A DNA stretch of 64,000 nucleotides from Sandarakinorhabdus cyanobacteriorum (GTDB lineage Bacteria > Pseudomonadota > Alphaproteobacteria > Sphingomonadales > Sphingomonadaceae), in assembly GCF_002251755.1 (NCBI RefSeq), contig NZ_NOXT01000114.1:28444-92443 (forward strand), written 5' to 3'. The notes beneath the pieces are model-generated. The model ran no database searches, had not been told where the DNA came from, and was given only the letters and a program-made list of their open reading frames with translations. Below are positions 9,623-23,606 of this stretch, piece by piece. The position numbers and the translations under genes are program-made. Each line of letters opens with the position of its first letter. Position 1 is the first letter of the stretch.

Positions 9623-9642
9623 ATGCTGGCCTGCGCCAGCAT
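9623..9642. repeat. Short palindrome, second copy in the nuoF-gyrA gap
   Basis: Inverted repeat atgctggc/gccagcat with loop ctgc, the same core as the copy at 2048-2067, and followed by atgactg as in the 9542 copy. Two family members therefore sit within 100 bases in this gap. The rest of 9643-9748 shows no gene. Confidence 0.7.
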
Positions 9643-9748
9643 GACTGGAGAATGGCGGGAAAACAGCCTTTCCACTGGCCTTTTCCGGCCCAATCCCCTA
9701 ATCGGGTCATGCATTTGCAACACGCCAAGTTGAGCCGATAAAAAGCCA

Positions 9749-12448
<2,700 letters not shown>

Positions 12449-12454
12449 GCCGGT

Positions 12455-13153
12455 TCAGCCGCCGTGTTGTGCCTTGGCCAGCAGGCCGCGGGCGACCCCC
12501 AGCGTGATCAGCCATTGGCCGGCGAAATAGCTGGCCCAGACCAGCGCGCCATCGACCAGCGGATCGATCAGCCCGCCGCCGCCCAGGCGCAGCACCAGCA
12601 GCGTGTCTGACGCGATGAACAGCAGGGCGCCGATGGCGGCGAGGCGGGGAAAGCGGCTGAGCCACAGCGTGGCTGTCATGGCGCACAGCAGCAGCGCATA
12701 GACCAGCATTGCGGTGAAGCTTTGCCCGGCCGGGGTGAGCAGTGGCGGCATCGCCAGCGCATAGGCGAGCAGCGCGGCCATCACGATGAAATCGCCGATC
12801 GCCGGCCGGCGCCGATGCTGCAGATAGAAGGCGATGGCGGTGGCATGGCCCAGTGCGAAGCAGGCCGCGCCGGCAAGGAACAGGCCGGGGATGGCGAGCA
12901 ATATGTCGCCAGCCGCCCCCAGGAGCATGACCAGGACCAGCCAGGATGCGCCGGCACAGCGCAACTGCAGCGCCGAACCCGCCAGCAGCAGCACGCCGCT
13001 GCCTTTCAGCACCACATGTGCCGGCCCGGTGGTGAGTGGCCCCAGCAGCAGATAGGCCAGCCCGGCAAGGCCCGCCATGGCCAGCATGGCCCGGAAGCGC
13101 AGCGGCAGGCCGCTGGCACCGGCGATGGAGATCAGGGCCGTCATGTTAACCAT
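12455..13153 (-). CDS. YhhN family membrane protein (lysoplasmalogenase-like)
   Basis: A 232-residue polytopic protein with about eight hydrophobic segments and very few charged residues. It matches the YhhN/TMEM86 family, whose characterised members hydrolyse the vinyl-ether bond of lysoplasmalogens. Family-like features are GDILLAIPG, FALGHATAIAFYL and FIASDTLLVLR (the conserved GD, H and SD motifs on membrane helices). The start was taken as ATG 13153; ATG 13144 is equally possible, and TTG 13180 less so. It is convergent with gyrA, six bases between stops. Confidence 0.75.
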   Translation of the reverse strand: MVNMTALISIAGASGLPLRFRAMLAMAGLAGLAYLLLGPLTTGPAHVVLKGSGVLLLAGSALQLRCAGASWLVLVMLLGAAGDILLAIPGLFLAGAACFALGHATAIAFYLQHRRRPAIGDFIVMAALLAYALAMPPLLTPAGQSFTAMLVYALLLCAMTATLWLSRFPRLAAIGALLFIASDTLLVLRLGGGGLIDPLVDGALVWASYFAGQWLITLGVARGLLAKAQHGG

Positions 13154-13217
13154 TGTCGGCCTTGGCCGGCCGAACGGCAAGGCCGCAGCGCCTGTCTCAC
13201 CGATTGTTCATCTTTGG

Positions 13218-13254
13218 CCGGTTACACACGGCCAATCACCGTGCGTGTGACCGG
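13218..13254. promoter_or_regulatory. Imperfect dyad upstream of 13327 gene
   Basis: Arms ccggttacacacgg and ccgtgcgtgtgaccgg form an imperfect inverted repeat in the divergent gap between the YhhN gene and the exported repeat protein. A ttgacg hexamer (13255-13260) follows immediately and could be a -35 element for the rightward gene. Operator function is an inference from position and symmetry only. Confidence 0.3.
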
Positions 13255-13326
13255 TTGACGCGGAAAGAGTCGCGGCTTAGCCCAAGGCGAAACGAAGAGA
13301 GGCCTTTGGGCTTGAGGGAGGCATGA

Positions 13327-14568
13327 ATGAGGATTTTGACGACTGCGCTGGCAATTGGCCTGATGGCTGGCACCACCCTGGGCGCCGCCAGCCCGGCGCT
13401 GGCCCAGAAGAAGCCTGAGGCCGCCAAGCCGGCCCCGCCCAAGCTGTCGAAGCCGGTGATGGCGGTGGTGATGGCGGTGCAGAAGCTGCAGCAGGCCGGT
13501 GATCATGCCGGGGCCCTCGCCAAGCTGACCGAGGCGGCCGCCGTGCCGCGCGCCGAGAAGGATGATGCGCTGATCCTGGCCAAGCTGAAGCTGTTTTCGG
13601 CTCAGACCATCAAGGACAATGCCAAGCTGGAAGAAGGCCTGACCGAAGCGGTCGAGGCGCCGAGCATCACGCCCGACGAAAAGCTGATGTTCTCCAAGTT
13701 TGTTGCCGGCCTGGCCAGCAACCGCAAGGATTATGGCAAGGCCTGGACCTGGTATGAATTTTATCTGGGCCAGAAGCCGGATGATGTGGAAATCACCGTG
13801 CAGGCCGCCAGCGTGGCGGCAGCCCTGAAGCAGCCGGCGCGTGTGTATGAACTGCTGACCAAGGCCATCGATCTGCGCGAGGCCAAGAACGAGACCGGCG
13901 ATCGCAGCTGGTATGAATTCCGCGCCCAGACCGCCATCGACAACAAGATGGACGACAAGCTGCTGCCGTCGCTACTGGGTTGGGTGAAGGCCTTTCCGGA
14001 GCCCAAGAGCTACAACCTGGCCATCGGCCTGGTGAAGCAGCGCCAGGGCAATCTGGACAACAACGTGCTGGTGGATTTCGGCCGCCTGATGTCGGCCGCC
14101 GGCGCGATGACCGATGCCAACAACTATCTGGAATATGCCGATGCGGCGCTGGATCGCGGCATGCCCAACGAAGCCGAGATCGTGTTGAAGGAAGGCATCG
14201 CCAAGCAGCTGCTGGACGGCAGCAAGCAGAATATCAAGGAATTCGTGGCCCAGGCGGCATCGAAGAACGCCGAAAGCAAGGCCGGCCTGGCCGCGCTGGA
14301 AAAGGATGCCAAGACCAGCCCGCGCCTGGCGCTGGTAGTGGCCGACACGTTTGCCAATCTGAAGCAGTATGACAAGGCCATCACCTGGTACAAGACGCTG
14401 GTGGGCAATGCCATGATCGATCAGGACACGGTGAACCTGCGCCTGGCCTTTGCCCTGAAGAACAGTGGCGATGCCGCCGGTGCCAAGGCCGCGCTGGCCA
14501 ATGTGAAGGCCGGCCCGCGTGCCATCATCGCCAAGTTCATGGATGTGGTGATCGGCGACGCCGCCTGA
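13327..14568 (+). CDS. Exported alpha-helical repeat protein, unknown function
   Basis: A 413-residue protein with a clear Sec signal peptide (about 1-26, hydrophobic core LTTALAIGLMAGTTLGAA, cleavage near ALAQ). The mature part begins with a Lys/Pro/Ala-rich linker and continues as helix pairs resembling TPR/Sel1-type repeats (AGDHAGALAKL, YGKAWTWYEFYL, YDKAITWYKTL). It is likely periplasmic. ATG 13327 sits five bases behind a strong gagggagg ribosome binding site. It appears to be a single-gene unit, closed by a strong terminator at 14591-14626. No specific family is recognised. Confidence 0.75.
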   Translation: MRILTTALAIGLMAGTTLGAASPALAQKKPEAAKPAPPKLSKPVMAVVMAVQKLQQAGDHAGALAKLTEAAAVPRAEKDDALILAKLKLFSAQTIKDNAKLEEGLTEAVEAPSITPDEKLMFSKFVAGLASNRKDYGKAWTWYEFYLGQKPDDVEITVQAASVAAALKQPARVYELLTKAIDLREAKNETGDRSWYEFRAQTAIDNKMDDKLLPSLLGWVKAFPEPKSYNLAIGLVKQRQGNLDNNVLVDFGRLMSAAGAMTDANNYLEYADAALDRGMPNEAEIVLKEGIAKQLLDGSKQNIKEFVAQAASKNAESKAGLAALEKDAKTSPRLALVVADTFANLKQYDKAITWYKTLVGNAMIDQDTVNLRLAFALKNSGDAAGAKAALANVKAGPRAIIAKFMDVVIGDAA

Positions 14569-14590
14569 TCGGCCAACGGACGTGACACGG

Positions 14591-14626
14591 GAGCGCGCCG
14601 CACGGCTTCGTGCGGCGCGCTCTTTT
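14591..14626 (+). terminator. Rho-independent terminator
   Basis: Perfect 14-bp GC-rich stem (gagcgcgccgcacg and its complement), gctt loop, then TTTT. It lies 22 bases after the stop of the exported repeat protein and before guaB, separating the two units. Confidence 0.88.
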
Positions 14627-14650
14627 CATGTGCGCGCCTTGCCCCTATAG

Positions 14651-17325
<2,675 letters not shown>

Positions 17326-17337
17326 TATTGGCAGGGC

Positions 17338-17814
17338 ATGATGATGCGCTCTGCTCTGCTTTCCCTCGCCCTGGTCTTGGCCGCCCCGGCGGCGGCGGTG
17401 GGCCGTGATGACCAGTTGAAGCCTGCCTCCACCCAGTTTGCCGCCGCCGGCCAGACCGCGCTCGCGGCCGGCAAGGCGCAGGATGCCATCGACAGTTTCG
17501 AAGCCGCGCTGGCGGTGGACCCGCGCAATGTCGCCGCCTTTGCCGGCATCGCATCGGCCTATGAAAAGCTCGGCCTGCCGGGCAAGGCGGTCAAATATTA
17601 TCGCGAGGCCCTCGCGCTCAACCCGTCCGACATTGCGTCGCTGGAAGGGCAGGGCCGGGCGCTGGTGGCACGCGGCGCAACGGCGCGGGCGCAGATCAAC
17701 CTCGCCCGCATCAAGGCGCTGTGCAAGGCCGATTGCAGCGCCGCTGTGCGCCTGGAAGGTGTGATCGGCAAGGCGGCGCAAACCGCCGAGGCGCCGGCCA
17801 AGCCGAAAAGCTGA
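17338..17814 (+). CDS. Exported TPR protein
   Basis: A 158-residue product with a signal peptide (about 1-20, ending AAPAAAVG) and two to three tetratricopeptide repeats (AGQTALAAGKAQDAIDSFEAAL, IASAYEKLGLPGKAVKYYREAL, GRALVARGATARAQINLARI). Two cysteines (CKADC) lie near the C-terminus and could form a disulfide in the periplasm. It starts 12 bases after the methyltransferase stop and is convergent with rsmA (3-base gap). TPRs mediate protein contacts; the partner is unknown. Confidence 0.75.
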   Translation: MMMRSALLSLALVLAAPAAAVGRDDQLKPASTQFAAAGQTALAAGKAQDAIDSFEAALAVDPRNVAAFAGIASAYEKLGLPGKAVKYYREALALNPSDIASLEGQGRALVARGATARAQINLARIKALCKADCSAAVRLEGVIGKAAQTAEAPAKPKS

Positions 17815-17817
17815 GCT

Positions 17818-18642
17818 TCACCCCAGCCGCGCCGCCGCCCGGGCAAAGGCTGCCACCGGCACGGTTTCGGCACGGGCTTCGGGCTTGATGCCCTCGGCCT
17901 CCATCGCCTCCAGCGCGCCCGGCAGGCCCTTCAGGCTGGCGCGCAGCATCTTGCGGCGCTGGCCAAAGGCGGCGGCCGTCAGCGCGGCGAGCCTGGCCGG
18001 CTGTGCACTGCTCATCGGTGTGGCCGGCACCAGATGCACCACTGCCGATTCCACCTTTGGCGCCGGCACGAAGGCGCGCGCCGGCACGCTGAGCGCAATC
18101 CGCGGCGTGGACCGCCACTGCGCCAGCACGGCGAGGCGGCCATAGGCTGCGCTGCCCGGCTGGGCTGTGATGCGCTGCGCCACCTCCTTCTGGAACATCA
18201 GGGTCAGGCTGGCCCACCACGGCGGCCATTGCGGCCCGTCCAGCCAGCCGGTGAACAGCGCGGTGCCGATATTATAGGGCAGGTTGGCGACGATATGCGC
18301 GCCGGGGCCCACCAGCGCCGCCGGGTCCACCGCCATGGCATCGCCGGCCACCACCTGCAGCCGGCCATCGGCGGCGGCAGCGAGTTCCGCCAGCGCCGGC
18401 AGCGCGCGGTCATCCCGCTCCACCGCCACCACATGCGCGCCAGCTCTCAGCAGCGCGCGGGTCAGCCCGCCGGGGCCGGGGCCAACTTCATAAACACGGG
18501 CGCCGGCCAGATCGCCGGGCACCCGGGCAATCCGGTCGAGCAGATTGGTGTCGGTGAGGAAATTCTGGCCGAGCGATTTCTTGGCGTTGAGCCCGTGCGC
18601 CGCGATCACCTCACGCAGGGGGGGCAGGTCGGCCAATGCCAT
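17818..18642 (-). CDS. rsmA: 16S rRNA dimethyladenosine transferase
   Basis: KsgA: dimethylates the two adjacent adenines in helix 45 of 16S rRNA late in 30S assembly. The 274-residue protein has [11 protein letters not shown], the SAM motif [15 protein letters not shown] and the catalytic motif [11 protein letters not shown]. It is the last gene of the minus-strand block lptD-surA-pdxA-rsmA, an order conserved across many proteobacteria; three bases separate it from pdxA. Confidence 0.95.
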   Translation of the reverse strand: MALADLPPLREVIAAHGLNAKKSLGQNFLTDTNLLDRIARVPGDLAGARVYEVGPGPGGLTRALLRAGAHVVAVERDDRALPALAELAAAADGRLQVVAGDAMAVDPAALVGPGAHIVANLPYNIGTALFTGWLDGPQWPPWWASLTLMFQKEVAQRITAQPGSAAYGRLAVLAQWRSTPRIALSVPARAFVPAPKVESAVVHLVPATPMSSAQPARLAALTAAAFGQRRKMLRASLKGLPGALEAMEAEGIKPEARAETVPVAAFARAAARLG

Positions 18643-18645
18643 TGG

Positions 18646-19644
18646 TCAGCGGCGGCGGGCGGCGCAATCGGCCGCCATGCGGATGGCGGCGATCATCGCA
18701 CCGGGGGAGGCCAGGCCCTTGCCGGCAATGTCAAAGGCGGTGCCATGATCGGGCGAGGTGCGGATAATCGGCAGGCCCAGCGTAATGTTGACGCCATCAT
18801 CGAAATGCAGCGCCTTCAGCGGGATCAGCGCCTGGTCATGATACATGCACAGCGCCGCGTCATAGCGGGCGCGGGCATGGGCATGGAACATCGTGTCGGC
18901 CGGCAGCGGGCCGATCACGTCAATGCCCTCCTCGCGCAGCGCCTCGATCGCCGGGCGGATGATCTCGATCTCCTCCCGCCCGATGGTGCCGCTTTCGCCG
19001 GCATGGGGGTTGAGGCCGGCAATGGCCAGCCGCGGCGCATCGATGCCGAAATCGCGGGCCAGGCTGCGCGCGGTGATGCGGGCCCGGCACATGATCAGAT
19101 CGCTGGTGATCAGCCGCGGCACCTCGGCCAGCGGCACGTGCACGGTCAGCGGCACGGTGCGCAACGTCGGCCCGGCCAGCATCATCACCGCATTGCTGGC
19201 GGCCACGCCGCAGCGTTCGGCAACAAATTCGGTCTGCCCCGGATAGCTGAACCCGATGGCGGCCAGCTGCGATTTTGCCACCGGCCCGGTGACCAGCGCC
19301 GATGCCATGCCCTGCCGCGCCAGCCCGCAGGCCAGTTCCAGACTGTCGAGCGCGCAGCGGGCACCGGGCAGATTGGGCTGGCCGGGCACGATCTCGCCCG
19401 GATCATCCACCTGGATCAGCGGCAACGCATCGGCAAAGGCCGACGCGGCGTGATTGGGATCGGAAAGCGTCGCGATCGGCCCGTTCCACACGGCGCGCAG
19501 GGCACGGGCATCGCCGATGGCGAGGAACGGCGGCAGGCCGGCGCTGTCACGCCGTTCCCAGGCGGCCGCGATGATTTCCGGGCCAACCCCGGCCGGATCG
19601 CCAAGCGAAACCGCCAGCGGCGCCGAAGGGGCAGGATCGGCCAT
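18646..19644 (-). CDS. pdxA: 4-hydroxythreonine-4-phosphate dehydrogenase
   Basis: NAD(P)-dependent enzyme of the DXP-dependent vitamin B6 pathway. In 332 residues it shows the N-terminal signature VSLGDPAGVGPEI and the metal-ligand histidines in the MYHDQALIPLK and TSPDHGTAFDIAGKG motifs. Its ATG overlaps the surA stop (ATGA), so the two are translationally coupled. Confidence 0.95.
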   Translation of the reverse strand: MADPAPSAPLAVSLGDPAGVGPEIIAAAWERRDSAGLPPFLAIGDARALRAVWNGPIATLSDPNHAASAFADALPLIQVDDPGEIVPGQPNLPGARCALDSLELACGLARQGMASALVTGPVAKSQLAAIGFSYPGQTEFVAERCGVAASNAVMMLAGPTLRTVPLTVHVPLAEVPRLITSDLIMCRARITARSLARDFGIDAPRLAIAGLNPHAGESGTIGREEIEIIRPAIEALREEGIDVIGPLPADTMFHAHARARYDAALCMYHDQALIPLKALHFDDGVNITLGLPIIRTSPDHGTAFDIAGKGLASPGAMIAAIRMAADCAARRR

Positions 19645-21002
19645 CAGCGATAATCGACGATGGCGTCGCGCCGCAGATCGCGCAGATAGCGGCGCGCGCG
19701 CATGCCCACCCGCTCTTCGTTCATCTGGTTGTATATCTCGTCGAAATTGGGGGCCTGGGCCTGCACCTGGCTGTCATCGCGGCCGCACAGCACCAGCACG
19801 CGCAGGCCTTCCTCGGCCGAGCCAAAGGCCGGCGTGGCCTCCCCGATCGACATCCGGCCCAGCACATTCTGCAGCGCCGGGGGCAGATCCTTCATGCGGA
19901 TGGCATCATTGGTGGCAACATCACCGCCCACCTGCTTGGCCAGCGCGTCCACCCCGCCACAGCCGCCCATCTTCTGGGTCAGGCTGCCCAACTCGGCGAC
20001 CTTGGCGCGCGCCTGTGCCTCGGTGGTGTCGGCCTTCAGCGGCACGGTCAACTGTTTCAGGCTGAGGATGGCAAGGGTGGGATCGGCGGCCAGCACCTGG
20101 CGCTTTTCCAGCAGCGACATGATGGCGACGCCGCCCGGCACCGGGATCGGATCGCTGATCTGGCCCGGCTGCATGGCGGCGAGCACCGGGGCCAGCGCAT
20201 CGCTCAGCTGCTCGGCGCGGACCCAGCCCAGATCGCCGCCCAGGCCGGCCGTGGAGGCTTCGGAAAACTGGCGGGCATAGGCAACAAAGCTGGCGCCGCC
20301 ACGCACCTGGCCAACGATGCGCGCCGCATCCTCCATCACCTGGTCCAGATTTTCGGTGGTGGCGGTCAGGAAAATCTCGCCCACATGATATTCGTCCTTG
20401 CCCTTGGCGGCGTTCAGCTTGTCCACCACCGCCTGCACCTCGTCATCGCCGACATTGACCAGCGGCTCCACCTTGCGCCGCAGCACGCGGCTCCAGGCCA
20501 ACTCGGCGCGGATCTGGGCCTTGAGGCTGGCCGCCGACGAGCCGCTTTGGCTCAGATAGGCTTCGAACTGGGCCGGGGTCCGCTTGAAATTCTGGGCCAC
20601 ACGGTCGAACGAGCGCTGCACTTCGGATTCGGGGATGCGGATGTCGTTTTCGGCCGCTTCCTGCAGCTGCAGCTTTTCATCGATCAGGTTGCGCACGATC
20701 TGCAGGCGCAGGCGCTGGCGTTCGGCCTCGTCGATGCGGCCGCCATTGGCCGCCAGCACCAGCGCCAGCCGGTGATCGATATCGGTATCTGTGATCACAT
20801 CGCCGTTCACGATGGCCTGGGCCTTGCGCAGGGCCGGATCGACATTGCCGAGCAGAACGATGTCGGGCAGATCGTCGGCCGAAAAGCTGCGCTCGGTGGA
20901 TTGCGCGCCGGCAGCATCGGCGACCACCAGGCCAGAGGCCAGGGGCGCGGCCGTGGCAAGAGCCAGGGCCAGCATCGGGCGCTTGATCAACTGAAACCGC
21001 AT
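19644..21002 (-). CDS. surA: Periplasmic chaperone/peptidyl-prolyl isomerase SurA
   Basis: Chaperone for unfolded outer-membrane proteins in the periplasm. The 452-residue precursor begins at the ATG at 21002 (the frame extends 27 codons further upstream but lacks a signal there). It has a signal sequence rich in leucine and alanine (LALALATAAPLASGLVV) and a SurA N-domain (about 45-190; QAIVNGDVITDTDID). A parvulin domain follows (about 200-300; VGEIFLTAT through GGDLGWVRAEQL), then a second, degenerate parvulin region and a C-terminal helix. It sits next to its main client, lptD. Confidence 0.9.
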   Translation of the reverse strand: MRFQLIKRPMLALALATAAPLASGLVVADAAGAQSTERSFSADDLPDIVLLGNVDPALRKAQAIVNGDVITDTDIDHRLALVLAANGGRIDEAERQRLRLQIVRNLIDEKLQLQEAAENDIRIPESEVQRSFDRVAQNFKRTPAQFEAYLSQSGSSAASLKAQIRAELAWSRVLRRKVEPLVNVGDDEVQAVVDKLNAAKGKDEYHVGEIFLTATTENLDQVMEDAARIVGQVRGGASFVAYARQFSEASTAGLGGDLGWVRAEQLSDALAPVLAAMQPGQISDPIPVPGGVAIMSLLEKRQVLAADPTLAILSLKQLTVPLKADTTEAQARAKVAELGSLTQKMGGCGGVDALAKQVGGDVATNDAIRMKDLPPALQNVLGRMSIGEATPAFGSAEEGLRVLVLCGRDDSQVQAQAPNFDEIYNQMNEERVGMRARRYLRDLRRDAIVDYR

Positions 21003-21139
21003 TCCATCACTCCGCAGAACCTTGTCCGCCTTAGCGCATGGCTGCGCCGGGGGGAAAGCATCATCTTGGCCGCTGTGCGCCAACCGGCCTGAACCAAAGG
21101 TGAAATAAAAGTCAGATGCGGCGGGCGCTTGTGCCGCCC

Positions 21140-21225
21140 GGCCGGTTTACCGGCCAAGTGTCTTGCCCGGGCCGGTTTACCGGCCAAGAGTCTTGCCCCG
21201 GCCGGTTTACCGGCCAAGAGTCTTG
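21140..21225. repeat. 30-bp tandem repeat overlapping the lptD stop
   Basis: Three head-to-tail copies with a 30-base period (cores at 21141, 21171 and 21201), each starting gccggtttaccggccaag. Every unit contains the palindrome ggccgg-ttta-ccggcc. On the minus strand each unit, in the same frame, encodes Lys-Thr-Leu-Gly-Arg-stop, the exact end of LptD; the copy at 21201 is the one used. The copies differ by one or two bases. Confidence 0.88.
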
Positions 21226-23504
21226 AACGCGATGCTAATCTGGAAGGCGTTGCCGGGGCGGAAATCGCGGTCGCCCACATAATCGCGCCGCCAGCCCACG
21301 CCAAAGCGGAAACATTCATCCTCATACTCGACGCCAAAGCGATGGCGGATGCCGCGAAAGCCGTTGCCGGTGGCCAGCGGATTGTCGGCCTTGGTGGTGA
21401 GATCGATGATGCCGTTGCCAAACAGCGTCCAGTAACGCGCGAAGGCAACCCGGCCGGCCAGGCGCAATTCCTGCCGGTCTTCCAGATCCTCCAGCGTGAC
21501 ATTGCGGTTGAGGCGGATATAGGCCGCCGAAACATAGGTGCGCCGGCCGCCGACGGTGAGATCGATTTCGTTGCGACGCACGGCCAGATTGTCCTTGTCC
21601 AGCCGGAAGCGGTGGGTCAGTTCGACCAGCCCACCCAGTTTCATGGCGATACGGCCCACCACGTCCGACATCTGGCCGCGAAAGCCGGTGCCGGCAGAAA
21701 ATTCGTTGCCATCGCCGCTCAACCGCACCGATTGGCCGAGTTCGGCCATCAGCTGGAATCCGGAGCGGACAAGGCTGTATTCCGCGCCATAGGTGAGGCG
21801 GCTGCCGCTTTCAAAACGGTCCAACCCCGGGGCGCGGTTCAGATCGAACAGGCTGACATCCTCCAGCTCGAACGCGCGCGCATCCTCGTTGGGGAAGCCC
21901 AGATTGCGCACCTTCGGGGCCGCAACCAGCTGCACGCGCGGTGTGATGGTCTGCTCGCCGCCCAGGGCCGGGCCGGCAAAGGGCCAGCTGACGTCCACCG
22001 CGGCCAGCGCCATGCCGCGCCCGCGCCAGCCATCGCGCCCGGCATAATCGGGGAAGGTGGCCAGCTGGCTGTTGCGCACATCATAGACGTCGCCGCGCGC
22101 CAGGCCGGTGAAGGCGATGCGCTGGCCAAGGCCGGTGAGCAGGCTGCGATCCCAGCGCGCCCAGCCCAGGGCCCGGAACATGTCCTGCCCGCTGCTGCGC
22201 ACGATGGTCTGGCTGTTGGCGCCCAGCCGGATGCGGCCGCCCGCCACCTGCCAATCAGGGCGCCAGTCATAATCGATCAGCGGCAGCACCAGCGGGCTTT
22301 CGCCGGCGCGATCGGTGGCGCGCAGGCCCTGGAAATACCAGGCCGAAACCGACAGCCAGCTTTCGTTGGTGATGCGTTCCAGCGCGTAGGACGAGCGCAG
22401 CGTATCATCAAAGCCCAGGCCATAACGGCGGTTGAACGTGTCGTCGCTTGAAAGCCGGATGGAGAAGACCGAACGCCAGCGCGCGCTGTGCTGCAGTCGG
22501 CCCTTGATGCCCAGATAGCCGCGAAATTGTTCGCCCTTGTCGATTTCGGTGATGCCATTGGGCGCCAGATCAAAGCGGCGCGACACGGTGACCATGCCAT
22601 CGACCTGGATCGGCCCATCGGCCAGCAGCCGGCGGGCCTGGAAGGCGAGCGCCGGATTGGTGGCCGAATAAAGCCAGGGCGTGAGCGTGAGATCATGATC
22701 CGGCCCGAACGCCATGTGCACCGGGGCGGAAATGCCGATGCCGAGCTGGCGCTGGATTTCGATGGCGGGCACCAGCAGGCCGCCGGCCCGCGGCGCATCG
22801 CCATCGGGGTGCGACAGGCGCGGCAGATAGAACACCGGCACGCCGAACATTTCCAGGCTGGCATCGCGATAGGAAATGCGGTGGCGGGTTTCATCATAGC
22901 TGATCTTGACCGCCTTGATCTTCCAAACCGGCACCTGCGGGCAGCCATCGCCATTCACCACGGCGCATGGCGAATAGGCGGCATGATCCAGCGTGTAATT
23001 GCCGCCGTTGCGCGTGGCACCGCGGGCACCCAGCCGGCCGCCGTCATTCAGCACCAGCAGCATGTTGGCAATGGCGCCATCCTTCAGACTGTCAGACAGG
23101 GTGATGCGTTCGCCCATAGCCTGGTTGCCGGCCGGATCGGTGATCGAAACATTGCCGATTGCCACCACCTCACCGGCATCACCCTCGGCCCCGCGCCGAT
23201 ATTCCACGCGATCGGCCACCAGCGCATAACCATCGCGCGACACGCGCACCCGCCCTTGCGCCGTCACCAGCCGGGCGGTTTCGTCATAGACCAGCTGGTC
23301 CGCTTCGAAATCCACCATGTCGCCGGGGGCGGGCAGGGCGGATTTGCGCACCGGTGCATCCGGATCGACGTTGCGCGGTTCGGGATTGCCCCACAGCGCC
23401 GGGTTCATGCGCTGCGCCTGCGCGGCCTGGGGCAGCAGGGCCACCATCGCCACGGAAGCAAGGCACAGGGCGCGGCGCGGGAACGGGTGGCAAAGCAGGG
23501 TCAC
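21207..23504 (-). CDS. lptD: LPS-assembly protein LptD
   Basis: Outer-membrane beta-barrel that inserts lipopolysaccharide into the outer leaflet. The 765-residue precursor has a signal peptide (about 1-30, ending AAQAQ), then an OstA/LptA-like jellyroll (DFEADQLVYDETARLVTAQG) and the C-terminal LptD barrel. Two cysteines appear in AYSPCAVVNGDGCPQVPVWKIKA. The start is GTG at 23504. The barrel ends FKTLGR, lying within a tandem repeat that continues past the stop. Confidence 0.93.
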   Translation of the reverse strand: MTLLCHPFPRRALCLASVAMVALLPQAAQAQRMNPALWGNPEPRNVDPDAPVRKSALPAPGDMVDFEADQLVYDETARLVTAQGRVRVSRDGYALVADRVEYRRGAEGDAGEVVAIGNVSITDPAGNQAMGERITLSDSLKDGAIANMLLVLNDGGRLGARGATRNGGNYTLDHAAYSPCAVVNGDGCPQVPVWKIKAVKISYDETRHRISYRDASLEMFGVPVFYLPRLSHPDGDAPRAGGLLVPAIEIQRQLGIGISAPVHMAFGPDHDLTLTPWLYSATNPALAFQARRLLADGPIQVDGMVTVSRRFDLAPNGITEIDKGEQFRGYLGIKGRLQHSARWRSVFSIRLSSDDTFNRRYGLGFDDTLRSSYALERITNESWLSVSAWYFQGLRATDRAGESPLVLPLIDYDWRPDWQVAGGRIRLGANSQTIVRSSGQDMFRALGWARWDRSLLTGLGQRIAFTGLARGDVYDVRNSQLATFPDYAGRDGWRGRGMALAAVDVSWPFAGPALGGEQTITPRVQLVAAPKVRNLGFPNEDARAFELEDVSLFDLNRAPGLDRFESGSRLTYGAEYSLVRSGFQLMAELGQSVRLSGDGNEFSAGTGFRGQMSDVVGRIAMKLGGLVELTHRFRLDKDNLAVRRNEIDLTVGGRRTYVSAAYIRLNRNVTLEDLEDRQELRLAGRVAFARYWTLFGNGIIDLTTKADNPLATGNGFRGIRHRFGVEYEDECFRFGVGWRRDYVGDRDFRPGNAFQISIAFKTLGR

Positions 23505-23606
23505 CGGGGTGGATTAGCCGGGCGGCCACCAAGCTGCAACCATGTGCTTGGGTTCACGCCTTGTCCGGCCTAATTGAAGGGACTGCCGAATCGAAAGGGT
23601 GCTTGA

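Noticed and set aside
9535..9748. Remnant of nuoG after nuoF
   Set aside because: None of the frames in this gap shows NuoG-like motifs. It holds two palindromes and then the gyrA leader.
21140..21225. CRISPR-like array
   Set aside because: Three 30-bp units are directly contiguous with no spacers and overlap the lptD coding end; no cas genes are present.
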